DNA from: Bugula neritina
Lineage: Eukaryota; Bryozoa; Gymnolaemata; Cheilostomatida; Bugulidae
NCBI GenBank assembly: GCA_964035545.1
Contig: OZ037768.1
Coordinates: 5,075,241 to 5,139,240, forward strand
Direction: 5' to 3'
Length of the DNA: 64,000 nucleotides
Both the position numbers and the translations under genes were made by a program. This document shows positions 1 through 11,561 of this stretch, one piece after another. The number at the start of each line of letters is the position of its first letter. The stretch's first letter is position 1. The notes beneath the pieces were generated by a model. The model ran no database searches. It had not been told where the DNA came from and saw only the letters and a list, made by a program, of their open reading frames with translations.

Positions 1-554
1 TAATAATTTCAGTTGACTATAAACTATAAAACTAAACTTATCTAAAAATTGGCAGACATACCTCTAAGGGTAGAACATGATCGGAGGAACAAACTTCTGG
101 GAAAACTATTCAACGTTAATCTAAAACATTTTAAAAAAGATAATTTAATCTTATTTTTGCTGACAATGTTTTGTAAATAGATTGGAAATGTTAGAAAAAT
201 TAAATTTGGTTGGGACTCTAAAAACACACACAATGGTGGCCTAAAAAGAACCATTTCCATTTATGAACATAATGGCCTAATCATTTTCATACAATTTTAG
301 GTTGTAGTAGTGAGCATAACTAAAAATAGTTTTAACATTTATCAGTCAAGCAGAACTAGGTCACACTCAAATTTTAATAATTACCTGGATATCAATAAAC
401 AAGACCTGGTAGTCATCATTCAACTCCACTTTACTTTTTAAGAGCTAAATGGCAGTCAACCAAATTATCATCACCACCTTTTATTTAAAGAATTCAACTT
501 TGAGTTGGATGTGTTGAATCTAAGAAAAAAGTCATATCAATCTATCAATACAAA

Positions 555-655
555 TGTATGTTGCTGTTGCCAAAATTTATGCACTTCTTGTCAAACGCAA
601 ATACAAATATTACGTTTGACAAGAAGTACATACATTTTGGCAACAGCAACATACA
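555..655. repeat. Long near-perfect inverted repeat (hairpin)
   Basis: The left arm is 555-597 and the right arm 613-655, separated by a 15-base loop (598-612). The arms are complementary over about 43 bases with only one or two mismatches or single-base bulges near the middle; they begin TGTATGTTGCTGTTGCC and close with CACTTCTTGTCAAACG or its near copy. Such a structure can be a palindromic mobile-element remnant, a cruciform-forming site or the source of a double-stranded RNA. No A/B box or open frame is associated. The pairing is seen directly; the role is unknown. Confidence 0.85.
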
Positions 656-999
656 GGCCCAGCATGTACAATCAAAACTATTTTAGTTGTCATTGCCACT
701 CAATCACAAGCTGGCATACCATTAAATTATAACCTACTGTTTTAAAATTAATCAAAAAATTAACATAACGTTGACAATTACATATACTTCAATGTAAGTC
801 CCACAATTATTAAATGACTATTATAATTAAGGCCACACATGAAAATTTTGCTTTATAAAAAAACAACTAAGGTTCATGCAGCAATAAAATATTGTTACAA
901 AAAAATAAAGTAAAAGAAATTAAAAAGTAAATTGAATTTCATTGACAATTAAATGACAAATTCAAAAATTATCGATCATGTTTTACGCTTGATAGTTTA

Positions 1000-2245
1000 T
1001 AGCCATTTTCTTTAGTCACATCTTACATAGCTGCACCCAAAATTAGTACTGCAAGTGCAAGTGCTTATTAAAACTGATAGACTTAAAGCTGTAAGTGTAA
1101 AAGTTTCAGTTTGTAAAGATGATACAGATATGGATAGTTAGTAACCAGTCTAAGTCTTATAAGTTATAAGTACTTGTAGTTATATTCATATTGACTACAA
1201 CTTGAAGTACAATAAATAAATTAGTGAATTTGAGTGTAATTATTATCGTAATTATAATAATAATATAAATAATAATTTAAAATAAAAATATCAATATAAA
1301 TATTAATATTCAATTTAATAATTATAATAATCATAAAAATAATAAAATCAAACTATTCTTTCCAATATGGTTATGATGATTATAATGTCAACTATTATTA
1401 TTATTGATACCAATATGAATATGATCATTGAGTTTGACTGATGCAGATTGAGTCAATCTAAATTACTATTACTATTACTATTAGTCAAACTGAAACTCAT
1501 TCTCAAATGACAATGCTCATGTTATTATTGTTACTCTTATACTTATAGATTATAATCGTATAGCTGAGTGCAACTAAAAACTAAAAGTTAGTGTCAGTAT
1601 CAGCATACTATAGGTATGACTCCATGACTATCCCTACCCAGCACCCATTTTATTTCAAAATAAGTAAAAATAACGAGATAAAGTTCCAATTTGATAAAAG
1701 AATTCAACTTCGAGTGTGTTAAAGACCTTGACACAAAGCATGCTAATGTTTCTTGCTGCTTTACACATTGTGTGAGCGAGTCCGCAATGATGAGCTCTCG
1801 TACTAAATCTCAACTTCATTGGAGGAATGAGCTATTTTCTCGCGCAGATTTATTCACTGACTTAAAAACCTGAAAGTTCTCTTTCAATGGATTTATATTT
1901 AATAATTTAATTTTATATTGAAAGTTAAAATGAATATAAAATTCAATATAAATTAGTTTAAAATCTTATTTAATTTAAGCTAATGTACAATTTATTGCAC
2001 TAATTTAAAATGCGCTCAATTTGTCAATTGTTATTACTTTTAGTCATAGTATTAGTATAACTATAAGTATAAGTATAAGTATTACATTTACTTTTAGTTT
2101 TAGTATAACTATAAGTTATACTGTATAAGTATTTACTATAACTATAAGTTAATGTTGTAGTATAAGTTTAACTATAAGTATTATGTATAACTATTAGTAA
2201 TACTAATAGTAATACTAATGGTAATACTAATAGTAATATGAGAAA
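1000..2245. repeat. Cryptically simple AT-rich tracts (AGTATT/ACTAAT words)
   Basis: Short words such as AGTAAT, ACTATT and ATAAGT recur out of strict register, densest at 2040-2245, with a looser stretch at about 1200-1600. The same vocabulary appears elsewhere in the window (about 12.6-12.8, 27.6-27.9, 28.7-29.2, 49.1-49.5 and 56.6-57.2 kb), so this looks like a dispersed low-complexity family rather than unique spacer. Confidence 0.6.
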
Positions 2246-2662
2246 TTATACAAGACGTGTACTTTATAATTAGCTATTGTTAGCTGATTAATTTTAAATC
2301 GATTCTTGTTCATGCCACTTGATCTGTAGAACTGGAGAGACAATTTTCATCCTAATCAGTTTGAAATTTGGTAATTTTACTTTAATATATTGTAAAGTAT
2401 TTGCTTTATCAAAAAGAGTTTTTAATTATGGCTGTGTGGCAGTAACAATACACAGTTGTATAAATACTCATAGTGCTTTTATTTTTAAACCATTAAATTT
2501 GCTGTATTTCTAGCAGACTGTTATTATACTTGCCATCCGAAATTACTAGCTTTATTTTTTAAAGCTTGTACTTCTCTAAACTTATTTTATATACACTATA
2601 TTGTTACAAAATATTCAGAGTTTTCAACTTTTAGTGAATTTTTGTTGTTAGGAACTATTGCA

Positions 2663-5213
2663 ATGAGTGGATTCTCATTCGATGGCTCAAAGATTAAGCC
2701 CATTGGCTGTAAAAAATGTGGATACCGTGAGTGCACAAATAATTTATAATTACACTACACATTGTTATCTATCAAAATAAAAATAACATGCCACTAAGGG
2801 GGGGGGGGGGGTTTACCCTTTACATCATATGCTCAATTAGCTATTTAAAGTCACTCCTTATCGACTGCACTAATTAGCCAACTTCCCCCCCCCCCCAAAG
2901 GAAAGGATGAAGGGCGAATTTACAGAGAGTTGACTCCACACTACTCTTGGCCCACCATTATAGCCATTTAACTAAGCTTGCAGCCTGCAAACTGCTAACC
3001 TCTGGTGGCATATGATTCTTTTCACAATAAGTAATATGTGTTTTAACTTAGAAATAGATAAATATGCTGAATTTTTTTTTATTTCTTAATTTTTTGTCAA
3101 CTCTAGAGCAAATAAAGTTTTAAGTATTATGTTTTGTTATGTTGTAGCTGGGCATTTGACATATGAATGTCGGAATTTCATAAAGGCAGATAATCAAAAA
3201 GATGAGATATTGCTTGATGTCTCCAGTACAAGCTCAGACTCTGATGATCAGCCTTTCATATCTCCTTTACTTCAAGAATCATTGAACAAACATAAAAAAG
3301 AAGCAAAGTTAGAAAAGAAACTCAAGAAAAAATCTAAAAGGCAAGTATAGCCATTAGCTCAAATGTTGTACCAGTAGTCTAGACTTTGTTCTTTTGGATA
3401 AAAACATTTGTTATGATACGCGAATTGTTTTTTTAAACGTGCCGAGTATTTTCAGTATTTACTTCGGTCCTGGTATAATATGAATTATTGGTGTGAAGTT
3501 TTATATACATATATTGTGTTGGTTTATCATTTAAATTCTTTAAAAGGAAAGACATTTCCAAAAGTTTTCTACACGTAGATGGTCTTCTCATTCACCTTTA
3601 TACAAAACAAAGTTATTTGAGTCATTAAGATATAGTAGTTTTTCTAGTTGTTGCAATGCATTTATTTTAATTGTAACTTTTAAATCTGTTTCTATATAAT
3701 AGTGTTTTTCAAATATGCATAAGTTGATATGGTGAACCCAAAGAATACTTCAGAATGTTGAAGTATTCTTTACAAAAATGTATGAATTTTGTTGAGGTTT
3801 ATATATACTAATTATCAAAACAAATTTTTGCAAAAAACAGGACGATTTTTGACAATCACCGGTTTTCAAATCTGGTGATGTTTCAAACAGTCATTTTTCC
3901 AAAATCAGTGTACTTTGATTGGCTGATAAATTTAGAAGTTACGTATTCATATTTCTTTACAAGAGTCACTGTGAATGCAAGTTAACAAGTGCCACACAAA
4001 ACAGTCTTTCATCACTATTGAATACATCAACCTTTTCTAACTAGAAAATGTTATTCTTAACATATATCAAGTGTTATTCCCAAAAATTCATTTGTGAAAA
4101 TAGAAAATGAGTCTACCAAACATTGCCACTAATCTCCATCAGAAATATCCTGTTTTTTGTTTTCAGTATAATATAAGCACCCCAACAATGTCCTCCCATA
4201 CCAAAGAGCTCTTTGCTAAAATTATGACTCATTCAAAAAGAATGTGCGTTGTTTATATTCATCATATTTTCATTCCTAGAATAAATTGACATGTACAGGC
4301 TTGTTGTCTAGATTCCATATTTTATTCAATGACTTTTTTAGAAAGCGCAGACATTCCTCTAGTTCTGATGATACTTCTAGTTCCGATGATAGGAAATCTA
4401 GCACAAAGAAACGACGCAAACATAAGAAAAGGTTTGCAATCAATTGCAATAATATGTTAGTGTACTGTAAATAATATGTTAATATAAATAGCTGTCGTTC
4501 TAAACTATGTCTTGTGTCCTTGATATTTTAGTTCTTTTATAATTTTTTCATTGCTATTGCTGTAAGACTTTTTATTTCTATTTCTGACCTTACAAATATG
4601 GGAACTCAGGTGCAAATCCGCAATATTTTTTAAAATATTTTGAGTTGTATTCTCCTGTAAGTTTACTAATCTCCAATATTTCAAATCAACAATAATGTAG
4701 TTGATGATTAAGACTTTGTAATGAGTCTATAAAAGTGAATGTTTGAGTAATTTTTTTGGGTTTTAATAAGTTACAAGTCCTTAGTTAGAGCTACGTGCTA
4801 TCACCTCCATTCGTATCAATTGCTAAATATAGCGCATTCAGCTATCATGTATAACACATAAAAAGGTTAACTTATTTTTAGTAAGTAAAATTCTTTGTTA
4901 ATTATTAAAATGTGTCTATAAAACATGCTTTTGTTTTAATTTAAATACCAACTGCTACTATAGTTATATACTTTAATTAGTGTCTATTCTAATGGTGGTA
5001 CAGAGTATGCATTTTTGTTACAGTAATATTTGTTGATAGTCTGCTGTTTTTGGAATGCTTTGACAGCAAATGTGATTTTCTTGTAGAGAGAAAAGTGACT
5101 CGTCTGATTCATCAAGCCTGAAAGACCACCGACACAGAAAATCTCATAAAAAAAGATCTCACAAATCAGCATCTCGCAGCTCAAAGAAAAGCAGAAACAA
5201 AAGTAGAGACTGA
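2663..5213 (+). CDS. SREK1IP1: SREK1-interacting protein 1 homologue (zinc knuckle, SR-like)
   Basis: Predicted adaptor of the SR-related splicing regulator SREK1, acting in the nucleus. Four coding exons: 2663-2726, 3148-3340, 4342-4431 and 5087-5213, giving 157 residues, close to the 155 of the human protein. Residues about 16-29 form a CCHC zinc knuckle, CKKCGYPGHLTYEC, split by intron 1; then comes LDVSSTSSDSDD, strongly matching the family, and a Lys/Arg/Ser-rich basic tail. All junctions keep frame (phases 1, 2, 2). Intron 2 can only be spliced in frame if its donor is GC (AAAAG|GCAAGT at 3341), because the nearby GT option leads to a stop. The start is the first ATG before the knuckle. 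The assignment rests on recalled family features; the binding partner is inferred from the family. Confidence 0.93.
2788..3011. mobile_element. Possible short MITE-like insertion in SREK1IP1 intron 1
   Basis: The segment opens with ATGCCACTAAGG and closes with the inverse complement of ATGCCACCAGAGG, so the ends resemble short terminal inverted repeats. Inside are a run of 14 G (2798-2811) and a run of 12 C (2885-2896), themselves able to pair. I see no clear target-site duplication, so this could instead be chance pairing. Confidence 0.3.
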
Positions 5214-6142
5214 ATATGTTTATAACATTTTCTAGCTGTATATTTTATGTCAAAGGTTCATTGTCTGGGAACTTTTAGTGCAATATAAAATAGTAAAGTT
5301 TAGTATTATTATTTGTACATTAGTAAAATAATGATATACATAAATTTAACAACACGATTGATGATTTTATCTGTTTTAGTATAACTACATATAATAACTG
5401 TATGATTTACTTATACAGTTCTATACGTCAACAATAAGCATTGTTAATTATTGAGTAGCTTTCACAGGATGTGATGATGAAACAGGTAATTATTTTGACT
5501 TTCTGTCACAGCTTTATGTTTTCAAAATTTCCACATTGCATTCTGTTATTGGTGTTGATGCAATTTCTTCCGGTATATAATTTAACGTCAGTAGTTCTTT
5601 TCTTCATATGTTACTTTGTTACTTTTGTTGTCTTTGTTATAGCAGCGGCTACAAATTAATGAACCATTCAATAAATTGAAATAACATTATTATTATAATT
5701 ATTATGTTGCTGGGTGCTGCCTACATGAAATAAGTTCAACAATTGTGGGTGTTGCAAAACAAATTACTCAAATAGTTGGCATAGCTGATGTCTATTTATG
5801 AATGAATGTTTGTTATGCAAAGCGATCACTCAGGTAATCAACGCCTTTTCAATTTCCGCTGCTACATTTAAAACAATAAATTTGGTTCAGTAATATTTCG
5901 ATTACATGTACATTCTTTTAAAGTTTCGTAGAAGGTTGAAAAAATTTCTATTTCTTTTATTTACCCAAAAACTGTAGTAATAAAATATTCTACATATTCT
6001 AAGCAATGGGTACTAGTAATTATGAAACAATTTTAAATTTCTTTATGTTGAAAAAATGACGTGTTTTTATATAAATTTTACAGACAAGCATGTATGGTTT
6101 TTTGATTTGTAGTGTTCAGCTGTAAATTAGATTTGATATTCC
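5214..6142. other. 3' UTR and spacer between SREK1IP1 and the Pro/Cys-rich gene
   Basis: A canonical AATAAA at 5670-5675 is the best polyadenylation signal for the upstream gene. An open frame at 5471-5659 is hydrophobic by AT composition and has no family resemblance, so I do not call it a gene. The rest shows no feature. Confidence 0.5.
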
Positions 6143-9100
6143 ATGAGTCAGAGAAGCCTGCACTGTATAATGGCTGATGACCTCATGGCTCTCAATATCA
6201 ACAACAACTCATCTGAATATTCGGTTAGAGAGAGACTTTATTCAATGTACTTGAATATACTTTGTAAAAGTTTTCATTTGGTTTTCAACTTGTTAAGCTA
6301 TTGTACCATTACTATTTTAGGATTACAGTTTTGATGGTGAGATGTTAGATAGTTTATCTAAATTTTATTTTGAATATATAAGTTAATTCAATCATTATTG
6401 CTAATAGCACAGATTTCCAGTGTCTTTAGGGCTGCTGAATGCAAGTGAAGTTTAAATTTGATAACTTTACCTGCTTTCCATAATTTTAGCCTAAATTTGG
6501 TTTATTATTTCTTTTGAAGCTATGGAGTCTGGTAAACGGATGCTCAAACGTTAAAATTATTTTAAAATAATATTATTACTTGTTTGGTTACAATTTGATA
6601 TACCTACAGAAAACAATTTAAATGAAAGAAAGAATACGATTTGAGGGAACAACTCCAAATTAGTTGACTTCTTCACTAAAAATTAAAAAAGTTGAGTATG
6701 TATTTTATTGATAAAGTTAGTACTACATAAAAGCGATTTTGTATTTGTTGCAGATGATAGTTATGGAGAAGATGATGATGACCCTCTAGCACTTGAGCAG
6801 CCCCCACAGCTGTATATACCCGACTGGAATGCCTTCAACGCTGGAGCAAATGTAGCGGCAGCAGCTGCCAATGCTGTTCGAGGTGCTATGGGTAACCCTT
6901 GTCACGGTGGGGGATGTGGCTCAGGTGGAGGAGGTTGGTGTTAGAATATACTATGTATAGTGATATTCACATCTTAGAATACAACTGTTATAAAATATCC
7001 TGCTGCGTGAGTCATCTAGTTAATTCAGAATGTTAAAAGTTGTTTAGAAGCAAAAAACTTTTACGGTAACTTAGAAGTTCTATATAATTGCATCAAAACC
7101 TTTATTTAAACACTATTTTGTATGGATTTTTGGCAATAGCTACAGTTTAAATGTTTTTAATATGATTAAATAGAAAAAAGTGCTCCGTTATTTGTAGCGA
7201 AGAGTAGAAGAATTAGTAAAATTATTTTTTTCCTTTTGTAGGGATGTTGCCCATACCGCCGGCACCACCCCCTCAACCACCTGTGATTATACCACCTGCA
7301 GCACCACAGATGCCCCCTCAGCCTTTCATGGGCGGTGGTGGAGCAATAGCTCCTATTCCCCCTGCCCCTCCTCCCCAACCTCCTATTATTCTTCCCCCTG
7401 CACCAGCTCCACCAGCCCCGCCTCCACCCCCTCCAATGATGATACCCTTTCCAATGTCTATGCCAGCCCCACCAAGTCATCCACCACCAGCTCCACCACC
7501 CCCTCCACCTGTTATAATAATGCCTCCTCCCCCAGTACCACCACCACCGCCACCCCCTCCTGTACCGCCTCCACCCCCTCCACAAAAGGAGTATATTTTT
7601 ATACCACCCCCACCACAGGCTGCGCCACCACCACTGCCTGCCCTACCTCCTCCTGCTCCAACTTTTTATCCCCCTCCACCCCCTCCTGTACCAACTTTTT
7701 CTCCTCCTCTACCCACTATGTCCCCCTCCCTACTTCCTGCGTCTTCTCCTTGTATTTACCCCCCTGGAATGCCATGCGCTCTACCACACTCATGTAACCT
7801 ACCAAACCAGTGCATTCCACCCTCACTAATGCCTATGAGTCATTGCTGCCATGCAGCACCATGGGCTAATCTACCAAACGTATGCAATTCAATTCCTCCT
7901 TTTTCTGGAACAAACAATTATTTTCCAGCAAACCAGTGTCCTCCTCTGTTACCTCCAAAGAATGTTCTTGAAAAGGAGACTTGCGTAGTTCCTAACCCTC
8001 CTCCAAACTTACCTATTCCGCCAAGTTCACCTCAACTGCCCCCTCACTTGGGTATTCAGGTTAGTAGTAAATGCAAAGTATTGAACTTAGATTATCAATA
8101 AATTAATTGGCATGAGCTACCCAAATGTCATTATCTCAAATGATATTTAATTTCCAGCTACCACCCCCTCCGGTTCCACCACCACCACCTCAACCCAGAA
8201 GGAAGTCGAGAAGAATGCCATCTAGATCATCTACTGACTCATCATCTACCACAAAATGCTGCTGCCCTGTACCAATCCCAGGTCTCCCTCCACCCTTCAC
8301 TCCGGCTGCTGTCGCTGCTAATGCTTTTGCAGCAGGTGTAAATGCCGGGAGACAGGGGGTGAATCATCATGTGAGTAAACATATCCAGGATCATTCCAAT
8401 GTATTTATTTTACTCAATTTTCTTTTTCATTTCAAACAAATTTTGTCACTTCAGAGGTATTTTCTTTTTTGATCTGGTCTAAATTTCCCCAACAAATTAT
8501 CTGTAACTAGTCTTCAATAGTTAATTTATTCTTTAAAATGTAGGAGAATCCATTTTTGCACCTTCCTAATCCTGGAGTAATACCAGGCCCACCCCCGCCA
8601 TCTCACTTCACCGAGCTGATGATGAACAAATGTGCAGTAGAGTGTGGTAAGGTACGACACAGCGATGGCACCATGTCTCCATGCCTTAGACATCCTCATG
8701 CTGGAAAGGGTTTCTGGACTGCAGCTGGGCAGTTTGTGCCTTTGGAAGGCTGGGATATAGGTGATGAATGTATTCCAAGTGTTGTATTCGTGATTGTATA
8801 ATTTCATCAATATTTCAGTAGCATTGACAGCTAGCTGTCTGGAAGCATACCTTTGCTATTTTATTGTCCGTTTGTTTTGTTATATAATGTATAATGAAGC
8901 GGTTATAGTGGAGTATATTATACTAGATGTCATATGCATACAGGTGGACCACCACCAGATATGTTTGCAATGGGAGACTTCGGTAGTTTAGAACATACAG
9001 GAGGCATACCTCCTTGGAGATCATCTCCTCTGGTTCCCAACACACAGCATAGAGGACTGGGATGTGTGCCTCCAGACTATAATCGTGTGTGTGACCCTAC

Positions 9101-11561
9101 AGGTACACAAAATGAAATATATTTATAGACTGGTTTGTAATACCCTTGCAGCAGTTTATACATTAGTAACTCTATATATCTCTGTTAAAACTTATGTTGT
9201 TTTTAATTTTTCTGCAAAGTGAGTAATATAAATAAGGAGTGCAAGCAAGCAAAGCCCTCAATATGCAGTACCAGCTAGATTTCTCAATCTGTTTGATATA
9301 TTTAGATGTAGAAAAACGTCTGCTGTTGGTATGACAAGCTCAACATATAGATGTGTGTGATCGTGTACATATTCATTATAGTTTCTGCAACTAATACAGA
9401 TATTATAACACATGGCGTCATATTAGTCTATACTTTATCCACACACAATATGAAATTTGGTTCATTTTGGTGGTACTAATGCTATCTATATGCTGGCAGG
9501 TTTATGTGGTGAAGAGCCTCCATTTTGGTGCGAGCCATGCATACCAAATGCTGATGGAGATGTACCATTCTGTAGTTATGGCAGGCCGCCTGAGCATCCA
9601 GCTGTAAGTAGAGCTAAACAGGGACATGCTGGATGTAGTGAGGGGTCGGATCACTGGCCACCCCATGTCTGTACATATCATCTTAGTAGAAGAGAGTACT
9701 ATGGTACGTCAAGGATTTATGTCTGAATACGGCGGTTTATGGTTAACAGATTAGACTAAATTTAAGAAATTTGTTTTTAAATGACATGTTTTCAAACATT
9801 CTCAACAATTTTCGGAGTTTGCATTTCAATAATTTAAAAATTCAAACAAATTTTGAACTAAGTTTTAATGCATACAGTTGACAATGTGTTTGTGTAGTAA
9901 TGAATGAATTATTTTTATAGATGTACAAGTTAGTATTTTGTTACCAGGTAACAGAGGTGCTCGATGCTGCCCCCTGGAGTGCTTTATAGAATCTAAAGAC
10001 GCGAGTGACCTGTGTTGTGACAAATACCCTGCTTGCTCATGTCGGTGTCAGTGTGGGAAATCAAGTTGTAGAAAATGCCATGGATCGCCTACTCCGTCAG
10101 ATTCCAGTTGCGATGAACCGTGCTTTAACAAACATCCCAATCGATTTAAAACGCCACCCGTGCTAGTTTACAGGTAAAAATTCCGGTAAACCAGGTTCAA
10201 GAGAAAATGAGGATTATTTTGGATTACTTGTTAGTTTTGTTTGATTAGAGATTTTCTCAATTATATTTTGGCAACTTTTTAAATTTTGATTATAGTTGAA
10301 TATAGGACTGTGTCATATAAATAAGTATGGCAATATACTTTACAGATGTGATAATCATGGTTCAAACTTTTGGAATAAACTGTGCAGATGGGTTTTCGGG
10401 ACTCCTTCTCACCACAGTCTTTGTGAGCCTGACCCTTGCGAGGTACACAGAGACAAAAGTCTAGTGCTGCATATAACATGACATATTATATTTTTTTATT
10501 TGGTAATGTTTGTACGCAAATGAATAGTGTAGGAAATATTTCTATATTACTATTAAAACCTAAATTAACACAGTAGAGAATTGAAGTCAAAACTCAAACC
10601 ACAGCTTAGTGATAATAGTTTTTAGCGAGCAGGGGGGGGGGGGGGGGCAAAAAATACAATTTTATTCAACGAAATAACAACTTATGGTTTGCTTTCTTCG
10701 TCATCATATAGGTGAAAAACCCAGACTGTTTTGCACCAGGCCCATTTATTGACCCAAGTACTGACCCAAAGAGGAGATATCAACATCTAAAGAGATATGC
10801 TCAATATATGGCAAAGAAATGGAGACATCAAGGCAGGAAAAGTCGCAGACACTGTGATCCTTCACGCTATCCCCAGCAGAATGGGTGGGAGTGTGAGCCC
10901 ACCGCAGGTGTAACGGTATTAGCTGATAAGAGACATCCCCCTCAAATATTTGTAAGTCTACTAGTTGCATGCATGGGTTTACCAGTGGTAATATTTTCCA
11001 GTAATTTTGATATTAGCTATTATAGAACGAATTTAATCTAGTAACAGATCGCTCAAATTTTACTTGATTTTATTGATAGTATTTAAAGTCATTTTCTGGA
11101 TCATTGGTTTCTATAGTATATTATTAATTACATTTTATTATCTTAGCCATTTGTTTACTCTTTAAATTGTTCTGCAGATAAACTCCACTATATTGTTCTA
11201 CAGATAAACTCTCCAACAAAGCAGTGTTTAACACCATGTGACTCAGTGGCAAGCAGCTGGAGCAGTTCCGATAGTTGTGGAGGAGAGAATAGTCCTTGGC
11301 ATGCAGCACATCAACTGGCCACTGCTACTAATGTGTTACCATTAGAGAGAAACAACAAGGTTCATTTCTTACTAACCATGGCTTTGTTATGTGAAAGTAG
11401 TTTTTACAATGGTTATTTATGTAGGCATAGTTATAATTATAATAAAAAATTTTCATCCTTTCATCAGCTTATTTTTTTTATTCTAGCAGGCGAAAAACCG
11501 GAATGGAAAGGTGGACGTGAAAAAGATTCTATTTGATGGAAGCAATACATCATCTTCCTAA
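6143..11561 (+). CDS. Unrecognised Pro-, Ala- and Cys-rich repetitive protein
   Basis: I do not recognise this family. Thirteen exons join in frame: 6143-6223, 6321-6336, 6754-6933, 7242-8059, 8158-8370, 8544-8760, 8944-9102, 9500-9703, 9948-10173, 10346-10442, 10712-10951, 11204-11359 and 11487-11561, for 893 residues. An in-frame TGA lies just before the first ATG; MADD at 6170 is another possible start. There is no signal peptide. Residues 1-92 are acidic then Ala/Gly-rich; 93-365 are dominated by poly-Pro runs; 366-436 hold a second Ala-rich block (FTPAAVAANAFAAGVNAG) resembling the first (WNAFNAGANVAAAAANAV). Residues 437-869 are rich in Cys, His and Trp, with CC, CxC and CxxC pairs, for example CCDKYPACSCRCQCGKSSC. 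Exon 2 has only 16 bases. The last acceptor is a NAGNAG site (11484-11489). Composition suggests a structural or cross-linked cytoplasmic protein, but that is inference. Confidence 0.8.
10632..10647 (+). repeat. Poly-G run of 16
   Basis: A homopolymer of G in the intron between exons 10 and 11 of the Pro/Cys-rich gene. Runs of this kind are prone to length error in assembly and can form quadruplex-like structures. Confidence 0.9.

Larger units (their letters stand above)
1..2662. other. AT-rich intergenic region
   Basis: I find no gene with convincing start, splice sites and similarity here. The region holds a long hairpin at 555-655 and two stretches of cryptically simple sequence (about 1000-1660 and 2040-2245), listed separately. 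Open frames in this stretch are short, biased by AT-rich simple sequence and lack any recognisable motif. It should contain the promoter and 5' UTR of the SREK1IP1-like gene that begins at 2663. Confidence 0.6.

Noticed and set aside
3343-3350. GT donor CAA|GTATAG for SREK1IP1 exon 2
   Set aside because: Joining it to exon 3 gives a stop after a few codons and loses the basic tail, whereas the GC donor keeps the family sequence.
5471-5659. 62-codon hydrophobic frame after SREK1IP1
   Set aside because: Looks like a small membrane protein, but composition follows T-rich 3' UTR sequence and there is no recognisable motif, unlike the SMIM30 case.
7166-7585. 139-codon Trp/Arg-rich frame on the minus strand
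   Set aside because: It is the exact antisense of the poly-Pro exon of the forward gene; CCN-rich coding sequence reads as GG-rich, Trp/Gly/Arg codons in reverse.
11178-11203. Upstream acceptor for exon 12 of the Pro/Cys-rich gene
   Set aside because: Would add 26 bases and an in-frame TAA; the downstream copy keeps the frame open.
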